Positions 11,737 through 21,541 of a DNA stretch of 64,000 nucleotides are shown in pieces. A program made the translations under genes and the position numbers. Each line of letters opens with the position of its first letter. Position 1 is the stretch's first letter. The stretch lies in the NCBI RefSeq assembly GCF_000169435.1, contig NZ_AAYB01000001.1:1178001-1242000 (forward strand). Direction: 5' to 3'. Below the pieces are notes generated by a model. It did no database searches. It worked only from the letters and a program-made list of their open reading frames with translations, and was not told the origin of the DNA. The DNA comes from Roseobacter sp. CCS2 (GTDB lineage Bacteria > Pseudomonadota > Alphaproteobacteria > Rhodobacterales > Rhodobacteraceae).

Positions 11737-12201
11737 ATGGTCCACACCTTATTCGCGTTTTATCTGGCTGACGAAAAAGCAACGGCTGCTTTGGCAACAC
11801 AAATCGCCCCGCGCCTAAAAGCTGGGGATACACTTTTGCTGGAAGGCGAAATTGGCGCAGGAAAATCAGCCTTTGCGCGCGCATTGATCCGCGCCCGCCT
11901 TGGCCGCATGGAAGACGTGCCTTCCCCCACTTTTACATTGGTGCAAACGTATGAGGATGATCACGGCGACATCTGGCACTGTGACCTTTATCGCCTGACG
12001 CACCCTGATGAAGCATTGGAACTTGGCCTTGATGAGGCGTTCGAAACCGCCATATGCCTGATCGAATGGCCCGACCGTCTGGGGGAAGTCGCACCAAAAA
12101 CAGCGCTAACACTGTCCTTTGAAGCGCAAGACGACCATCATCACGTTGCTATTACGGGACCGAATGTTTGGGCAGAAAAATTGCGAGGGTTGGATGCCTG
12201 A
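11737..12201 (+). CDS. tsaE: tRNA threonylcarbamoyladenosine biosynthesis ATPase TsaE
   Basis: TsaE is the ATPase partner of TsaB-TsaD in making t6A37 on tRNAs that read ANN codons. The 154-residue protein carries the P-loop GEIGAGKS (37-44), a switch-like SPTFTLVQ segment and the CDLYRL motif of the YjeE family. The last 8 bp overlap the start of the downstream kinase gene, so the genes are co-translated. It belongs to a tsaE-amgK-murU-addB-addA run with overlaps throughout. Confidence 0.93.
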   Translation: MVHTLFAFYLADEKATAALATQIAPRLKAGDTLLLEGEIGAGKSAFARALIRARLGRMEDVPSPTFTLVQTYEDDHGDIWHCDLYRLTHPDEALELGLDEAFETAICLIEWPDRLGEVAPKTALTLSFEAQDDHHHVAITGPNVWAEKLRGLDA

Positions 12202-13165
12202 TCGCGCAACTGCAATCGCCACATTTCTTGTGGACAGTCCATGGGAAAATTGGGTGCAAACCCCATTGGCCGGTGATGCATCAGCCCGCCGTTATATCCG
12301 CCTTTCGTCAGGCGCAGAAACTGCAATTCTTATGGATGCGCCGCCAGAAAACAGTGAAGACACAGAGCCCTTTGTTGAAATAGCACGCCTGCTGCAGCAA
12401 AATGGTTTTGCCGCGCCTGATATTCTTTTGCATGATCCCGAAACGGGATTCCTTCTTCTCAGCGACCTTGGCACGACTGATTATGCACAATGGCTGCATC
12501 GCGCACCATCGGATGAAGCGACGCTTTACCGCGCCGCCACCGATACCCTGCTCAAGCTCGAAACAGTTGATGCACCCAATGACCTTCATCAGATGACACC
12601 CGCTGTCGGGGCCAAGATGGTGGCGATCATTGGACCATACTATAGCCATAGCCCGACCGACGACCTTTGTGCCGAAGTCCAAAACGCATTGGCACAATAC
12701 GCGCCTGACGTGAACACGCTCGCGTTGCGCGATTTTCATGCTGAAAACCTAATTTGGCGTCCTACACATCAGGGCGTTGACCGGGTCGGCCTGCTGGACT
12801 TTCAGGATGCTTTTGTGGCACCGCCAGGATATGATCTGGCCTCGCTTTTGCGCGATGCGCGGCGCGATGTCAGCCCAAAGGTTGCAGAGGACATCGTCAG
12901 CTATTTTTCAGAACACAGCCGCGCAAAAGAGCCGATACGCACATCGCTGGCGTGTCTTGGGGTACAGCGCAATTTGCGTATTTTAGGTGTATTTGCACGT
13001 TTGGTGACCGAAGTGGGCAAACCACGCTATCGCGATTTCATGCCACGCGTTTGGGGGCATATCCTGCATGATCTGGAAGACCCCGCACTCAAGAATCTGC
13101 GGCAAGCGGTGCAAGATATAGTGCCAGCCCCCACACCAGCAAAACTGCAAGAGCTAACCGAATGA
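12194..13165 (+). CDS. amgK: AmgK-like amino-sugar (MurNAc/GlcNAc) kinase
   Basis: The protein belongs to the aminoglycoside phosphotransferase-fold family. Family knowledge links members beside a MurU gene to anomeric phosphorylation of N-acetylmuramate in peptidoglycan recycling. The start was placed at the ATG at 12194, giving 323 residues; an out-of-register upstream extension into tsaE is not credible. Catalytic loop LRDFHAENLIW (Asp180, Asn185) and metal-binding LLDFQDAF (Asp202) are visible. Its stop overlaps the start of murU (ATGA). Substrate is inferred from the neighbour. Confidence 0.82.
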   Translation: MPDRATAIATFLVDSPWENWVQTPLAGDASARRYIRLSSGAETAILMDAPPENSEDTEPFVEIARLLQQNGFAAPDILLHDPETGFLLLSDLGTTDYAQWLHRAPSDEATLYRAATDTLLKLETVDAPNDLHQMTPAVGAKMVAIIGPYYSHSPTDDLCAEVQNALAQYAPDVNTLALRDFHAENLIWRPTHQGVDRVGLLDFQDAFVAPPGYDLASLLRDARRDVSPKVAEDIVSYFSEHSRAKEPIRTSLACLGVQRNLRILGVFARLVTEVGKPRYRDFMPRVWGHILHDLEDPALKNLRQAVQDIVPAPTPAKLQELTE

Positions 13166-13833
13166 CCGTGCCAATCCTCTTTTTCGCGGCCGGGCTTGGC
13201 ACCCGTATGGGGTCACTGACCCAAGATAAGCCCAAACCACTGATTAAGGTTGCGGGACGGGCGCTAATCGACCACGCGCTGGAGTTTGCAAATGATGCGC
13301 CGGTCGGTCCAAAGGTTGCCAACTTGCACTACAAGGGTGACATGATCCGCAGTCATCTGGTGGATCAGCACATCATATTCTCGGATGAAAGCGACGCGCT
13401 TTTGGAAACCGGTGGGGGGTTACGAAAGGCGATTCCTTTACTTGATGGCAACCCGGTAATGACGATGAACACCGATGCCGTTTGGCAGGGTCCAAACCCT
13501 GTGCAACATATGCTGAAGGCTTGGCAACCGCAGATGGAGGCGCTTCTTCTGATTGTCGAAAAGACGAACGTCCATGGCCACCTTGGCGACGGTGATTTCA
13601 GTATGGATGCAGACGGACGACTACATCGCGCACCCGGGGCGATTTATACCGGCCTTCAGATCATGCGCACCGAAGTGCTGTCCACGATTAAGGATAGCGC
13701 ATTTTCGCTAAATGTGGCGTGGAACATCATCGCCGAACGTGGCGGACTTTATGGCACAATATATGATGGGCAGTGGTGTGACGTCGGTCAACCCGCCAGC
13801 ATTCTCGTAGCCGAGGCAATGTTGAATGTTTGA
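13162..13833 (+). CDS. murU: MurU-like N-acetylmuramate-1-phosphate uridylyltransferase
   Basis: This is a 223-residue sugar-phosphate nucleotidyltransferase. The signature FFAAGLGTRMGSLT followed by DKPKPLIKV near the N-terminus is the nucleotide-binding loop of the family. In the AmgK-MurU route, MurNAc-1-P is turned into UDP-MurNAc, bypassing de novo synthesis and the fosfomycin target MurA. Pairing with the amgK-like gene (ATGA overlap) is the main reason for choosing MurU over other nucleotidyltransferases. It overlaps addB by 8 bp. Confidence 0.82.
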   Translation: MTVPILFFAAGLGTRMGSLTQDKPKPLIKVAGRALIDHALEFANDAPVGPKVANLHYKGDMIRSHLVDQHIIFSDESDALLETGGGLRKAIPLLDGNPVMTMNTDAVWQGPNPVQHMLKAWQPQMEALLLIVEKTNVHGHLGDGDFSMDADGRLHRAPGAIYTGLQIMRTEVLSTIKDSAFSLNVAWNIIAERGGLYGTIYDGQWCDVGQPASILVAEAMLNV

Positions 13834-16753
13834 AACAGATAAACAGCCACACATCTTCGCCAGTCCGCCGGGTGTGGATTTTGCCCAGGGCCTTGTTGCT
13901 GGCCTCATCGCGCGCACTGCTGATCTAGACCCGACCGATCTGGCGAGGGTTGAGATTTATGTAAACACAACCCGCATGCAGCGGCGTATCAGAGCCGTGT
14001 TTGACACTGGGCCAGCACGGTTATTGCCGCGTGTGCGGCTGATCACTGATCTGGCAAATGACCCTATTTCATTAGATCTACCGCCTGCTGTGTCACCCTT
14101 GCAGCGCAGGTTAGAGCTGTCGCAATTTGTTGCCAAACTCCTTGATAAAGAACCGGACCTCGCGCCGCGCGCCGCACTTTACGATCTGTCAGACAGCCTT
14201 GCCAAACTGATGGATGAAATGCAGGGCGAAGGGGTCAGCCCTGACAAAATCGCGAGTCTCGACATCGCGGATCAGTCAGGCCACTGGGAACGTGCGCTCG
14301 CATTCCTTAAAATTATCACCCCGTTTTTTGACCAACAAAACGAACCACCTGACAAGGAAGCCCGACAACGGATGGTAATCGAGGCGCTTGCGCAGAAATG
14401 GGAAACAGCCCCACCGCAGCACCCTATCCTGATCGCCGGGTCCACCGGATCGCGCGGTGCTACAGCGCTGTTTATGCAGGCAGTCGCGAAACTGCCGCAA
14501 GGCGCGATCATCTTGCCGGGATTCGATTTCGATCTGCCAGATCACGTGTGGGACGCGATGGATGATGACCTGACAGCAGAAGATCATCCGCAATTCCGGT
14601 TTCGCCGCCTCATGGACCTGATCGGATTTCAGCGACATGATGTGCGTGAATGGTCCACACAATCCCCGGCGCATCCCGCACGCAATGCGTTGGTTTCCCT
14701 GTCACTGCGCCCAGCGCCTGTGACGGATCAATGGCTGTCCGAAGGCCCGGACCTTGGCGATTTATATGAAGCAACCAAGGGTCTGACACTTGTCGAGGCA
14801 GCTTCACCCCGGGCTGAGGCGGAAACCATTGCCCTGCGCTTGCGCCAAGCGGCCGAAGACGGGATTACCGCAGCCCTGATATCGCCGGACCGCATGCTAA
14901 CCCGTCAGGTCACCGCCGCTCTGGACCGTTGGGATATTAAACCAGACGATAGTGCCGGTACACCGCTCGCCCTGTCGCCACCCGGGCGCTTTTTGCGCCA
15001 TGTTGCCGACCTTTTTGGCAAGCCTTTGACGGGTGAGGCTTTGTTAACGCTGCTCAAACACCCGTTATGTCATTCGGCACGGGATGATCGCGGTGAACAC
15101 CTGCGCCACACCCGCGATCTTGAACTGCACCTGCGCCGCTTTGGGCCGCCCTTTCCCAAACCCGAAGACTTGCTGACATGGGCCAAGAAAGGCAGCGCGC
15201 GCGAAGATTGGGCGATGTGGCTGGCTGGATTGATTGCCGGACTTGAAGATTTGGCAAGCAGGCCTCTTGCGCATCATTTGGATCAGCACATCATTCTTGC
15301 CGAACAGCTTTGCGCTGGGCCTACCGCCAGCGGGTCAGGCGGGCTCTGGGACGAAGCCGCTGGCCGCGAAGCACGCAAAACCTGCGACAACTTGATCCAA
15401 GCGGCGGCGGCGGGTGGCACAATGACCCCGCACGACTACACAGCACTTTTTGGATCCGTGATTGCAGAAGGCACTGTGCGCGACCGTGATGCCGGCCATC
15501 CCGGCATCCTGATCTGGGGTACACTTGAGGCACGCGTGCAAGGCGTTGATTTGACCATTCTTGGCGGCATGAACGATGGTGTTTGGCCCGAAGCACCGCC
15601 CCCAGATCCATGGCTGAACCGGGTCATGCGGGCGAAAGCCGGGCTTTTGTTGCCGGAGCGGCGGATTGGACTGTCAGCGCATGATTATCAGCAGGCCGTT
15701 GCCGGGCACGAGGTTTGGATAACACGCGCAAAACGATCGGCTGATGCGGAAACTGTGCCGTCGCGCTGGGTGAACAGGCTGACGAACCTGTTAAAAGGCC
15801 TACCCGATCAGAATGGGCCCGATGCACTTGCCGCTATGTGCGCCAAAGGCGACCAGTGGTCAGCAATGGCTGCCGTTCTGTCAACGCCCCAAGCGCGTGT
15901 GCCGTCCGCGCCGCGCCCCTCACCTTGCCCACCTGTTGCAGCGCGCCCCAAAAAATTGTCAGTCACACAAATTAAGACACTGATCCGTGATCCCTTTACG
16001 ATTTACGCCCGCAAAACGCTACACCTTAGCCCGCTTGACCCGCTTGTGCCCACGGCGGATGCGCCGCTGCGCGGCACCATCATGCATCGTATCCTTGAAC
16101 GGTTCATCCGCGCCGGACATGGCCCAAACGATCGCGACGCCCTGATGCAGCTTGCATCGGAAGAATTCACCGCGCATTGCCCATGGCCCACGATCCGCGC
16201 CCAGTGGATGGCGCGCATGGAACGATCTGCCGATCAGTTCCTTGCTGACGAAGCCGACCGACAAGCGCTTGCCACAGACCATAAGATCGAAGTCTATGGC
16301 GAAATTGTTGTCGCGCCATCCGGTGTGTTGTTGACCTGCAAGGCTGACCGCATCGACCTGACAAAGACCGGGGCAGCACTGATTTACGACTATAAAACCG
16401 GGGCTGTGCCAACGAAGAACCAGCAACTTACCTTTGATAAACAACTGCTGCTTGAGGCGGCAATGGTGGAGCTTGGTGCGTTTGAAAGCCTTGGTTCCAT
16501 GTCCGTTGGTGGCGCCACGTTTATTGGTGTGAATGCCGCGATGAAAAACGTACCCGCGCCCCTGAACGACAATCCACCTGATCAGGTCTGGGGTGAGCTA
16601 GAGACGCTTTTTGGCAACTGGCATGATCCCAGTCGCGGTTATACCGCTCGCCTCGCCTTATTCCTGAAAACCGATCAAAGCGACTATGACCACCTGTCGC
16701 GCCATGGCGAATGGGACACCAGCGATGACCCCGTCCCGCAGGTGCTGACATGA
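13826..16753 (+). CDS. addB: double-strand break repair protein AddB
   Basis: AddB is one subunit of the AddAB helicase-nuclease that processes double-strand breaks for RecA loading. The 975-residue protein is alphaproteobacterial in type: the N-terminal part resembles a helicase fold without a classical Walker A, and the C-terminus has a PD-(D/E)XK nuclease core (CKADRIDL ... IYDYKTGAVP, about residues 835-865). It overlaps murU by 8 bp and shares an ATGA with addA, so the two subunits should be made in step. Confidence 0.94.
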   Translation: MFETDKQPHIFASPPGVDFAQGLVAGLIARTADLDPTDLARVEIYVNTTRMQRRIRAVFDTGPARLLPRVRLITDLANDPISLDLPPAVSPLQRRLELSQFVAKLLDKEPDLAPRAALYDLSDSLAKLMDEMQGEGVSPDKIASLDIADQSGHWERALAFLKIITPFFDQQNEPPDKEARQRMVIEALAQKWETAPPQHPILIAGSTGSRGATALFMQAVAKLPQGAIILPGFDFDLPDHVWDAMDDDLTAEDHPQFRFRRLMDLIGFQRHDVREWSTQSPAHPARNALVSLSLRPAPVTDQWLSEGPDLGDLYEATKGLTLVEAASPRAEAETIALRLRQAAEDGITAALISPDRMLTRQVTAALDRWDIKPDDSAGTPLALSPPGRFLRHVADLFGKPLTGEALLTLLKHPLCHSARDDRGEHLRHTRDLELHLRRFGPPFPKPEDLLTWAKKGSAREDWAMWLAGLIAGLEDLASRPLAHHLDQHIILAEQLCAGPTASGSGGLWDEAAGREARKTCDNLIQAAAAGGTMTPHDYTALFGSVIAEGTVRDRDAGHPGILIWGTLEARVQGVDLTILGGMNDGVWPEAPPPDPWLNRVMRAKAGLLLPERRIGLSAHDYQQAVAGHEVWITRAKRSADAETVPSRWVNRLTNLLKGLPDQNGPDALAAMCAKGDQWSAMAAVLSTPQARVPSAPRPSPCPPVAARPKKLSVTQIKTLIRDPFTIYARKTLHLSPLDPLVPTADAPLRGTIMHRILERFIRAGHGPNDRDALMQLASEEFTAHCPWPTIRAQWMARMERSADQFLADEADRQALATDHKIEVYGEIVVAPSGVLLTCKADRIDLTKTGAALIYDYKTGAVPTKNQQLTFDKQLLLEAAMVELGAFESLGSMSVGGATFIGVNAAMKNVPAPLNDNPPDQVWGELETLFGNWHDPSRGYTARLALFLKTDQSDYDHLSRHGEWDTSDDPVPQVLT

Positions 16754-19700
16754 TCCGCGATGCAGCCACCCAGCGGCAGGTCGATGCCGCAGACCCGCGT
16801 ATTTCGACCTGGCTGTCGGCAAACGCCGGGTCTGGCAAAACACGGGTACTGACTGACCGCGTCGCGCGTTTGCTGCTAGAAGAGGTATCGCCACAGAACA
16901 TCCTTTGCCTAACCTATACCAAAGCCGCAGCCGCCGAGATGCAGAACCGCCTGTTCCAGCGCCTTGGTGCCTGGGCGATGATGTCGGATACTGAATTAAG
17001 CGCAGAGCTGCTTGCGCTTGGCGTTGATCGGCAGATCGACAGTTCACAGCTTTCCCAAGCCCGCACACTGTTTGCCCGCGCGATTGAAACGCCCGGTGGT
17101 TTGAAAATTCAGACGATCCATTCGTTCTGCGCAGGCGTTTTGCGGCGCTTCCCGCTTGAAGCGCAAGTCAGCCCGCAATTTCGCGAGATGGAAGATCGCG
17201 CGGCACAAATCCTACGCGCCGAAGTGGTGGACGAGATGGTCATGGGGCCACAAGCCAACGTCGTGCACAGCCTGTTGGCGCATTTCACCGGAAGCGAGCT
17301 GGATCAGTTCACGGCAGAGATTGCAGGAAAAAGGGAATACTTTCTACAGAAACCGGACCGTAACGCTATTAGCGAAACGCTTAATATTCCGCAGGGCATC
17401 ACCGTTGAAAATCTGTTGGATGATGTGTTCGACAAGGGATTGCTGCTGCAATTGGCGAATGCCTGTGCGAGCGGATCAGCCAATGACATCAAAGCTGCCA
17501 ATGCCCTGCGATCTATCCTTGATTACCCGCATTCACCGCATGATGTACTTGCAGTTCTCGAAAGCGTTTTTCTTACAGGCGAAGGTGCAAAAGCACCGTT
17601 TACAGCAAAAATCGGCACGTTCCCAACCAAAGCAACGCGCGCCGCGCACGAAGACTTGATGGCGGACATCGAACCCTTGATGGGACGGGTTGAAGACATG
17701 CGCCCCCACCGCCTGGGACTGCTGGCCTTGGATCGTACTATGGCACTTTACGATTTCGCCAACGTCTTTGTGCCCGCATATGAGGCGCGCAAGCTTGCCA
17801 TGGGCGCACTTGATTTCGACGATCTGATCCGCAAGGCCAAGGCGCTGCTTACTGACCGCGATGTGGCGCAATGGGTGTTGTTCCGGCTGGATGGCGGCAT
17901 TGACCATATTCTAGTGGACGAAGCCCAAGACACCAGCCCGACCCAATGGGCCGTGATCGAACAGTTGACCCAAGAATTTGCGACAGGCGAAGGCGCGCGA
18001 ATGGATCGCGAGCGCACCGTGTTTGTTGTGGGTGACAAAAAGCAATCAATCTATTCGTTTCAGGGCGCGGACCCCGCTGCCTTTGACCAAATGAAGACGC
18101 ATTTTCGTGATGCCCATCAGGCGATCAGCAAACCTTTTGAGGTCACATCGCTGGACCATTCGTTCCGGTCTTCTCAAGCGATCCTTTCGGTCGTCGATCA
18201 GACATTCATCGAGGATCGTGCCGCAGGCATGGACGACAGCCTGACCCATATCGCCTTTAAGGAAAACATGCCCGGTCGCGTTGATCTTTGGCCTGTGATT
18301 GAGAAATCAAAAGTGGAAGACAACCGTGAATGGTTCAAACCTGTGGACGAACCAAGTGCCACCGATCATACTGTTTTGATGGCCCAGCGCGTGGCCGAAC
18401 AGATCAGATATATGATCGCACATGAAACGATCCCCGAAGAAGTCGGCAACACTGGCGCGTACAACCGCCGTTCCATCACTGAGGGCGATTTCCTGATCCT
18501 TGTGCAACGCCGGTCAGAACTGTTCGCCGAGATTATTCGCGCTTGCAAGGCCGCTGACCTGAAAATCGCGGGCGCTGATCGGTTGAGGGTTGGGGCCGAA
18601 CTTGCAGTGAAAGACCTTGCTGCGGTGCTAAGTTTTCTGGCTTTGCCAGAGGATGATCTGTCACTGGCTTCGGCGCTGCGGTCCCCTCTCTTTGGTTGGT
18701 CCGAACAGGATCTGTTCACGCTGGCCCATCATCGCCCCAAAAACAGTTTTCTGTGGGAAGCACTGCGAAACTCTGATCATAACGAAACCCTGGCGATCCT
18801 CAATGATTTACGCGGCAAGTCCGACTTTCTGCGCCCCTATGATCTGATTGAACGCATCCTGACGCGGCATGATGGGCGCCGCAAATTGCTGGCCCGTCTT
18901 GGGCCCGAAGCCGAAGACGGGATTGATGCTTTGCTATCTCAAGCGCTAGCCTACGAAAGCACGGGCGTGCCAAGCTTGACTGGTTTTCTGACGTGGATGG
19001 AAACCGATGATCTGGAAGTGAAGCGCCAGATGGAAAGTCAGGGCGACCGTATTCGCGTGATGACAGTGCACGGGGCGAAAGGGCTGGAAGCGCCGATTGT
19101 TATTCTGCCCGACACTGCCAAGCGGGATGTAAAGGTAAATCAAGAATTGCTGCCAGCCGATGATCATGTGATCTGGAAAACGCCTGCGAAATCTTCGGCC
19201 CCGTCTGTCATAGCCCTTCGCGACAAGGTCATTGCCAAACAGGCACGCGAACGGATGCGCCTTTTGTATGTTGCCATGACCCGCGCCGAGAAATGGCTTA
19301 TCGCAGGGGCCGCCGGTGATATCGGCGAGGGCGATGCGAGTTGGTATAATCTTGTGGCCGACGGGATGGACAGGCGCGGGGCTTATGATGCCGCGCTGGG
19401 CGATATGCCTTTACGCCGGGTGTCAGAATTGGATTGGGACGCGCCTGATTTGGTGACGACAGATGCAAAACCCGACACGATAGTTGCACCACCGCAGTTT
19501 GGTGCCTTGCCAATCCCGAAAGCCACCAAAACCATCGCCCCTTCAGAACTACCCGGCGACAAGATCATGAAAGGTGATCCTGCCGGAGATGATATTGACG
19601 ATGCAAAGGCGCGCGGAACGCAAATTCACCTGCTTCTCGAACATTTACCGATGGCCGCTGAAGAGCAGCGCCATGAACTTGGCCTGCAACTGTTGCAAAC

Positions 19701-20088
19701 TGATGATCCCGCGCTTGTCGATGATGTCATCGCACTGATCAAGAAACCCGAACTGGGCTGGCTATGGAACGCCAATGCCTTGACCGAAGTTGTCATAACC
19801 GCCGATATTCCACAGCTTGGCCGCGTCCATGGTGCGATTGACCGTCTGATCATCGGACCAGATACAATCACTGCGATTGATTATAAATCCAACCGGCTTG
19901 TGCCCAGTACACCCGAAGATACACCCATTGGGTTGCAACGCCAGCTTGCCGCTTATGATTACGCCCTGCGTGAAATTTATCCCGATCATCAAATTACCAC
20001 CGCAATTTTATGGACCCATACCGGCACTTTGACTGTTTTACCCCAACAACATCTTCACGAAGCGCTGAACTCGCTCGCTACATCTTGA
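16750..20088 (+). CDS. addA: double-strand break repair helicase-nuclease AddA
   Basis: AddA is the UvrD-like 3'-5' helicase and nuclease subunit of AddAB. The 1,112-residue protein has Walker A SANAGSGKT (23-31), Walker B LVDEAQDTSPTQW, motif VVGDKKQSIYSFQGA, helicase motif VMTVHGAKGLEAPIV and VAMTRAEKWL. A C-terminal RecB-type nuclease follows (about 1030-1060, GAIDRL ... TAIDYKSNR). It is the last gene of the tsaE-addA run. The trxA promoter seems to overlap its final codons. Confidence 0.96.
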   Translation: MIRDAATQRQVDAADPRISTWLSANAGSGKTRVLTDRVARLLLEEVSPQNILCLTYTKAAAAEMQNRLFQRLGAWAMMSDTELSAELLALGVDRQIDSSQLSQARTLFARAIETPGGLKIQTIHSFCAGVLRRFPLEAQVSPQFREMEDRAAQILRAEVVDEMVMGPQANVVHSLLAHFTGSELDQFTAEIAGKREYFLQKPDRNAISETLNIPQGITVENLLDDVFDKGLLLQLANACASGSANDIKAANALRSILDYPHSPHDVLAVLESVFLTGEGAKAPFTAKIGTFPTKATRAAHEDLMADIEPLMGRVEDMRPHRLGLLALDRTMALYDFANVFVPAYEARKLAMGALDFDDLIRKAKALLTDRDVAQWVLFRLDGGIDHILVDEAQDTSPTQWAVIEQLTQEFATGEGARMDRERTVFVVGDKKQSIYSFQGADPAAFDQMKTHFRDAHQAISKPFEVTSLDHSFRSSQAILSVVDQTFIEDRAAGMDDSLTHIAFKENMPGRVDLWPVIEKSKVEDNREWFKPVDEPSATDHTVLMAQRVAEQIRYMIAHETIPEEVGNTGAYNRRSITEGDFLILVQRRSELFAEIIRACKAADLKIAGADRLRVGAELAVKDLAAVLSFLALPEDDLSLASALRSPLFGWSEQDLFTLAHHRPKNSFLWEALRNSDHNETLAILNDLRGKSDFLRPYDLIERILTRHDGRRKLLARLGPEAEDGIDALLSQALAYESTGVPSLTGFLTWMETDDLEVKRQMESQGDRIRVMTVHGAKGLEAPIVILPDTAKRDVKVNQELLPADDHVIWKTPAKSSAPSVIALRDKVIAKQARERMRLLYVAMTRAEKWLIAGAAGDIGEGDASWYNLVADGMDRRGAYDAALGDMPLRRVSELDWDAPDLVTTDAKPDTIVAPPQFGALPIPKATKTIAPSELPGDKIMKGDPAGDDIDDAKARGTQIHLLLEHLPMAAEEQRHELGLQLLQTDDPALVDDVIALIKKPELGWLWNANALTEVVITADIPQLGRVHGAIDRLIIGPDTITAIDYKSNRLVPSTPEDTPIGLQRQLAAYDYALREIYPDHQITTAILWTHTGTLTVLPQQHLHEALNSLATS

Positions 20089-20113
20089 CCATCGGGGCAG
20101 GGGTTCCTAGTTT
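20085..20113 (+). promoter_or_regulatory. candidate trxA promoter
   Basis: TTGACC (20085-20090) and TAGTTT (20108-20113) are separated by 17 nt, starting at the stop codon of addA and ending 35 nt before trxA. The -10 is a three-of-six match, so this is only a plausible promoter. A thioredoxin gene is likely to be expressed more strongly than addAB, which favours its own promoter. Confidence 0.33.
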
Positions 20114-20148
20114 CGGTCTCCAATGATTTTTCGCCAAGGAGCACCCCA

Positions 20149-20469
20149 ATGGCAACCGTAGCAGTAACAGACGCAACCTTTGACGCCGAAGTCCGCCAGT
20201 CCGATATCCCCGTTGTCGTGGATTTCTGGGCAGAATGGTGTGGCCCCTGCAAACAGATCGGCCCGGCATTGGAAGAGCTGTCTTCCGAAATGGAAGGCAA
20301 GGTCAAAATCGTCAAAGTGAACGTCGACGAGAACCCAAATTCACCAGCCCAGATGGGCGTGCGCGGCATCCCTGCGCTGTTCGTTTTCAAGAACGGTGAA
20401 GTTGTATCAAACAAAGCCGGTGCTGCGCCAAAGGCCGCGCTGCAAGGTTGGATCGAAGAATCGATTTAA
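20149..20469 (+). CDS. trxA: thioredoxin 1
   Basis: This is a standard 106-residue cytoplasmic thioredoxin that reduces protein disulfides with electrons from thioredoxin reductase. The active site WAEWCGPCK is at about residues 28-36 and the cis-proline segment GIPALFVF is present. An AAGGAG ribosome site lies 9 nt before the ATG. A strong hairpin terminator follows the stop codon. Confidence 0.97.
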   Translation: MATVAVTDATFDAEVRQSDIPVVVDFWAEWCGPCKQIGPALEELSSEMEGKVKIVKVNVDENPNSPAQMGVRGIPALFVFKNGEVVSNKAGAAPKAALQGWIEESI

Positions 20470-20490
20470 ACCGTCAGAAATCGGTTTTGA

Positions 20491-20517
20491 AAAGGGCGTC
20501 TTTTTATGGCGCCCTTT
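20491..20517 (+). terminator. intrinsic terminator after trxA
   Basis: AAAGGGCG (20491-20498) pairs with CGCCCTTT (20510-20517) around an 11-nt T-rich loop. The short A/T tracts flanking the stem would serve transcripts from both directions, trxA on the plus strand and the minus-strand gene whose stop lies 6 bp beyond. Confidence 0.75.
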
Positions 20518-20522
20518 TGCTT

Positions 20523-21440
20523 TCAGACAGGCCAGCCATGAAAGCGCAATGATGCAGCAATCCGTTTCTTGGCCTCTGGACGGCCCGCGTTGATCGCACG
20601 CAATTGCAGGAACCAATACAGATATTTCGTATAGTCCGGCGCATGATCTTGCACCATTAAGAAAGCCTGTTCTGCGCCTAAATCACCGGCATTCAAAGCA
20701 ATATGATGGAAGTCAGATTTCGCAAAAAGGATCAGGGGTTTGCCAAAAAAGTAGCCTTCAAACCCAACTGCCGAATTCTGTGTCACGACATAGTCGCAGT
20801 TTTGCAGATACCGCGGGGAACCAGCTGCGTTGATAATCAACCTGTCATCCTCGGATGCCAGTGTTTCCAAAGCTTTCTGTTCTTCAACCGCGTATGTTTC
20901 GGATGGATGCAAGGTCACAACAACGTGTCGCTTGGTGTCGTGGGCCAAGACCGCTTTTACCATCTCTAGCGGGCTGCACGACTGAAACGATCTGCTGCGC
21001 AGCAACTGCCCCTGCAGCGGCACATAAACAAACCCGTCCTGACGGGCGAAATCTGGCGCGTCGTCAAATAACCTTCGTCGCCAAAGCCGGGCAAAGTTTG
21101 TAGCCTTGCGCGCATCAATACGGAACGGGTCAAACGTATCTTGGGCAACTGGCCAGTCCCAGCGCTCTGCTTGCTTTTCAATATGCCAGAATGGATAGAT
21201 GTACGTTTTCCGAAACGTTAGCCCGCGCGCATTCACAGGTGGATCCATCAGATAAAGCCCACGCCCCGACCGCGCCAAAGCCCGCAAACGTGCCAGATCA
21301 TCATCGCCATCAAAGGCAACCGTTAGCCCAGCGCCTGTCAAAACATCGCTCACTTTATTGATAAAATTGTGATTGCCGCGCTCTGCTTGCTTGCGCAGTT
21401 GCGGCGGTAGGTAAAATGTCACTGTGTTACGGGCGCTCAT
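20523..21440 (-). CDS. capsule-type polysaccharide biosynthesis protein (putative)
   Basis: The 305-residue protein resembles the KpsC/KpsS-like capsular polysaccharide biosynthesis/export family. Hints are VYVPLQGQLL, the HPSETY segment, and a late VTQNSAVGFEGYFFGKPLILFA stretch with the Ser/Gly-rich turn typical of such GT-B-like proteins. The ATG at 21440 is preferred over a TTG 36 bp upstream. It is a lone minus-strand gene between trxA and hslV, which usually neighbour each other in relatives, so it may be an insertion. No other polysaccharide genes are nearby; the substrate is unknown. Confidence 0.55.
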   Translation of the reverse strand: MSARNTVTFYLPPQLRKQAERGNHNFINKVSDVLTGAGLTVAFDGDDDLARLRALARSGRGLYLMDPPVNARGLTFRKTYIYPFWHIEKQAERWDWPVAQDTFDPFRIDARKATNFARLWRRRLFDDAPDFARQDGFVYVPLQGQLLRSRSFQSCSPLEMVKAVLAHDTKRHVVVTLHPSETYAVEEQKALETLASEDDRLIINAAGSPRYLQNCDYVVTQNSAVGFEGYFFGKPLILFAKSDFHHIALNAGDLGAEQAFLMVQDHAPDYTKYLYWFLQLRAINAGRPEAKKRIAASLRFHGWPV

Positions 21441-21541
21441 CCGCCGAACGCTAGCCTTGCCCAACGTCGCGAACAACCCATCCGGGGTTGTTTGCCCCCC
21501 ATCGCCCCGCCATATATGGACAAGGCGACAAGGAGCGACCT

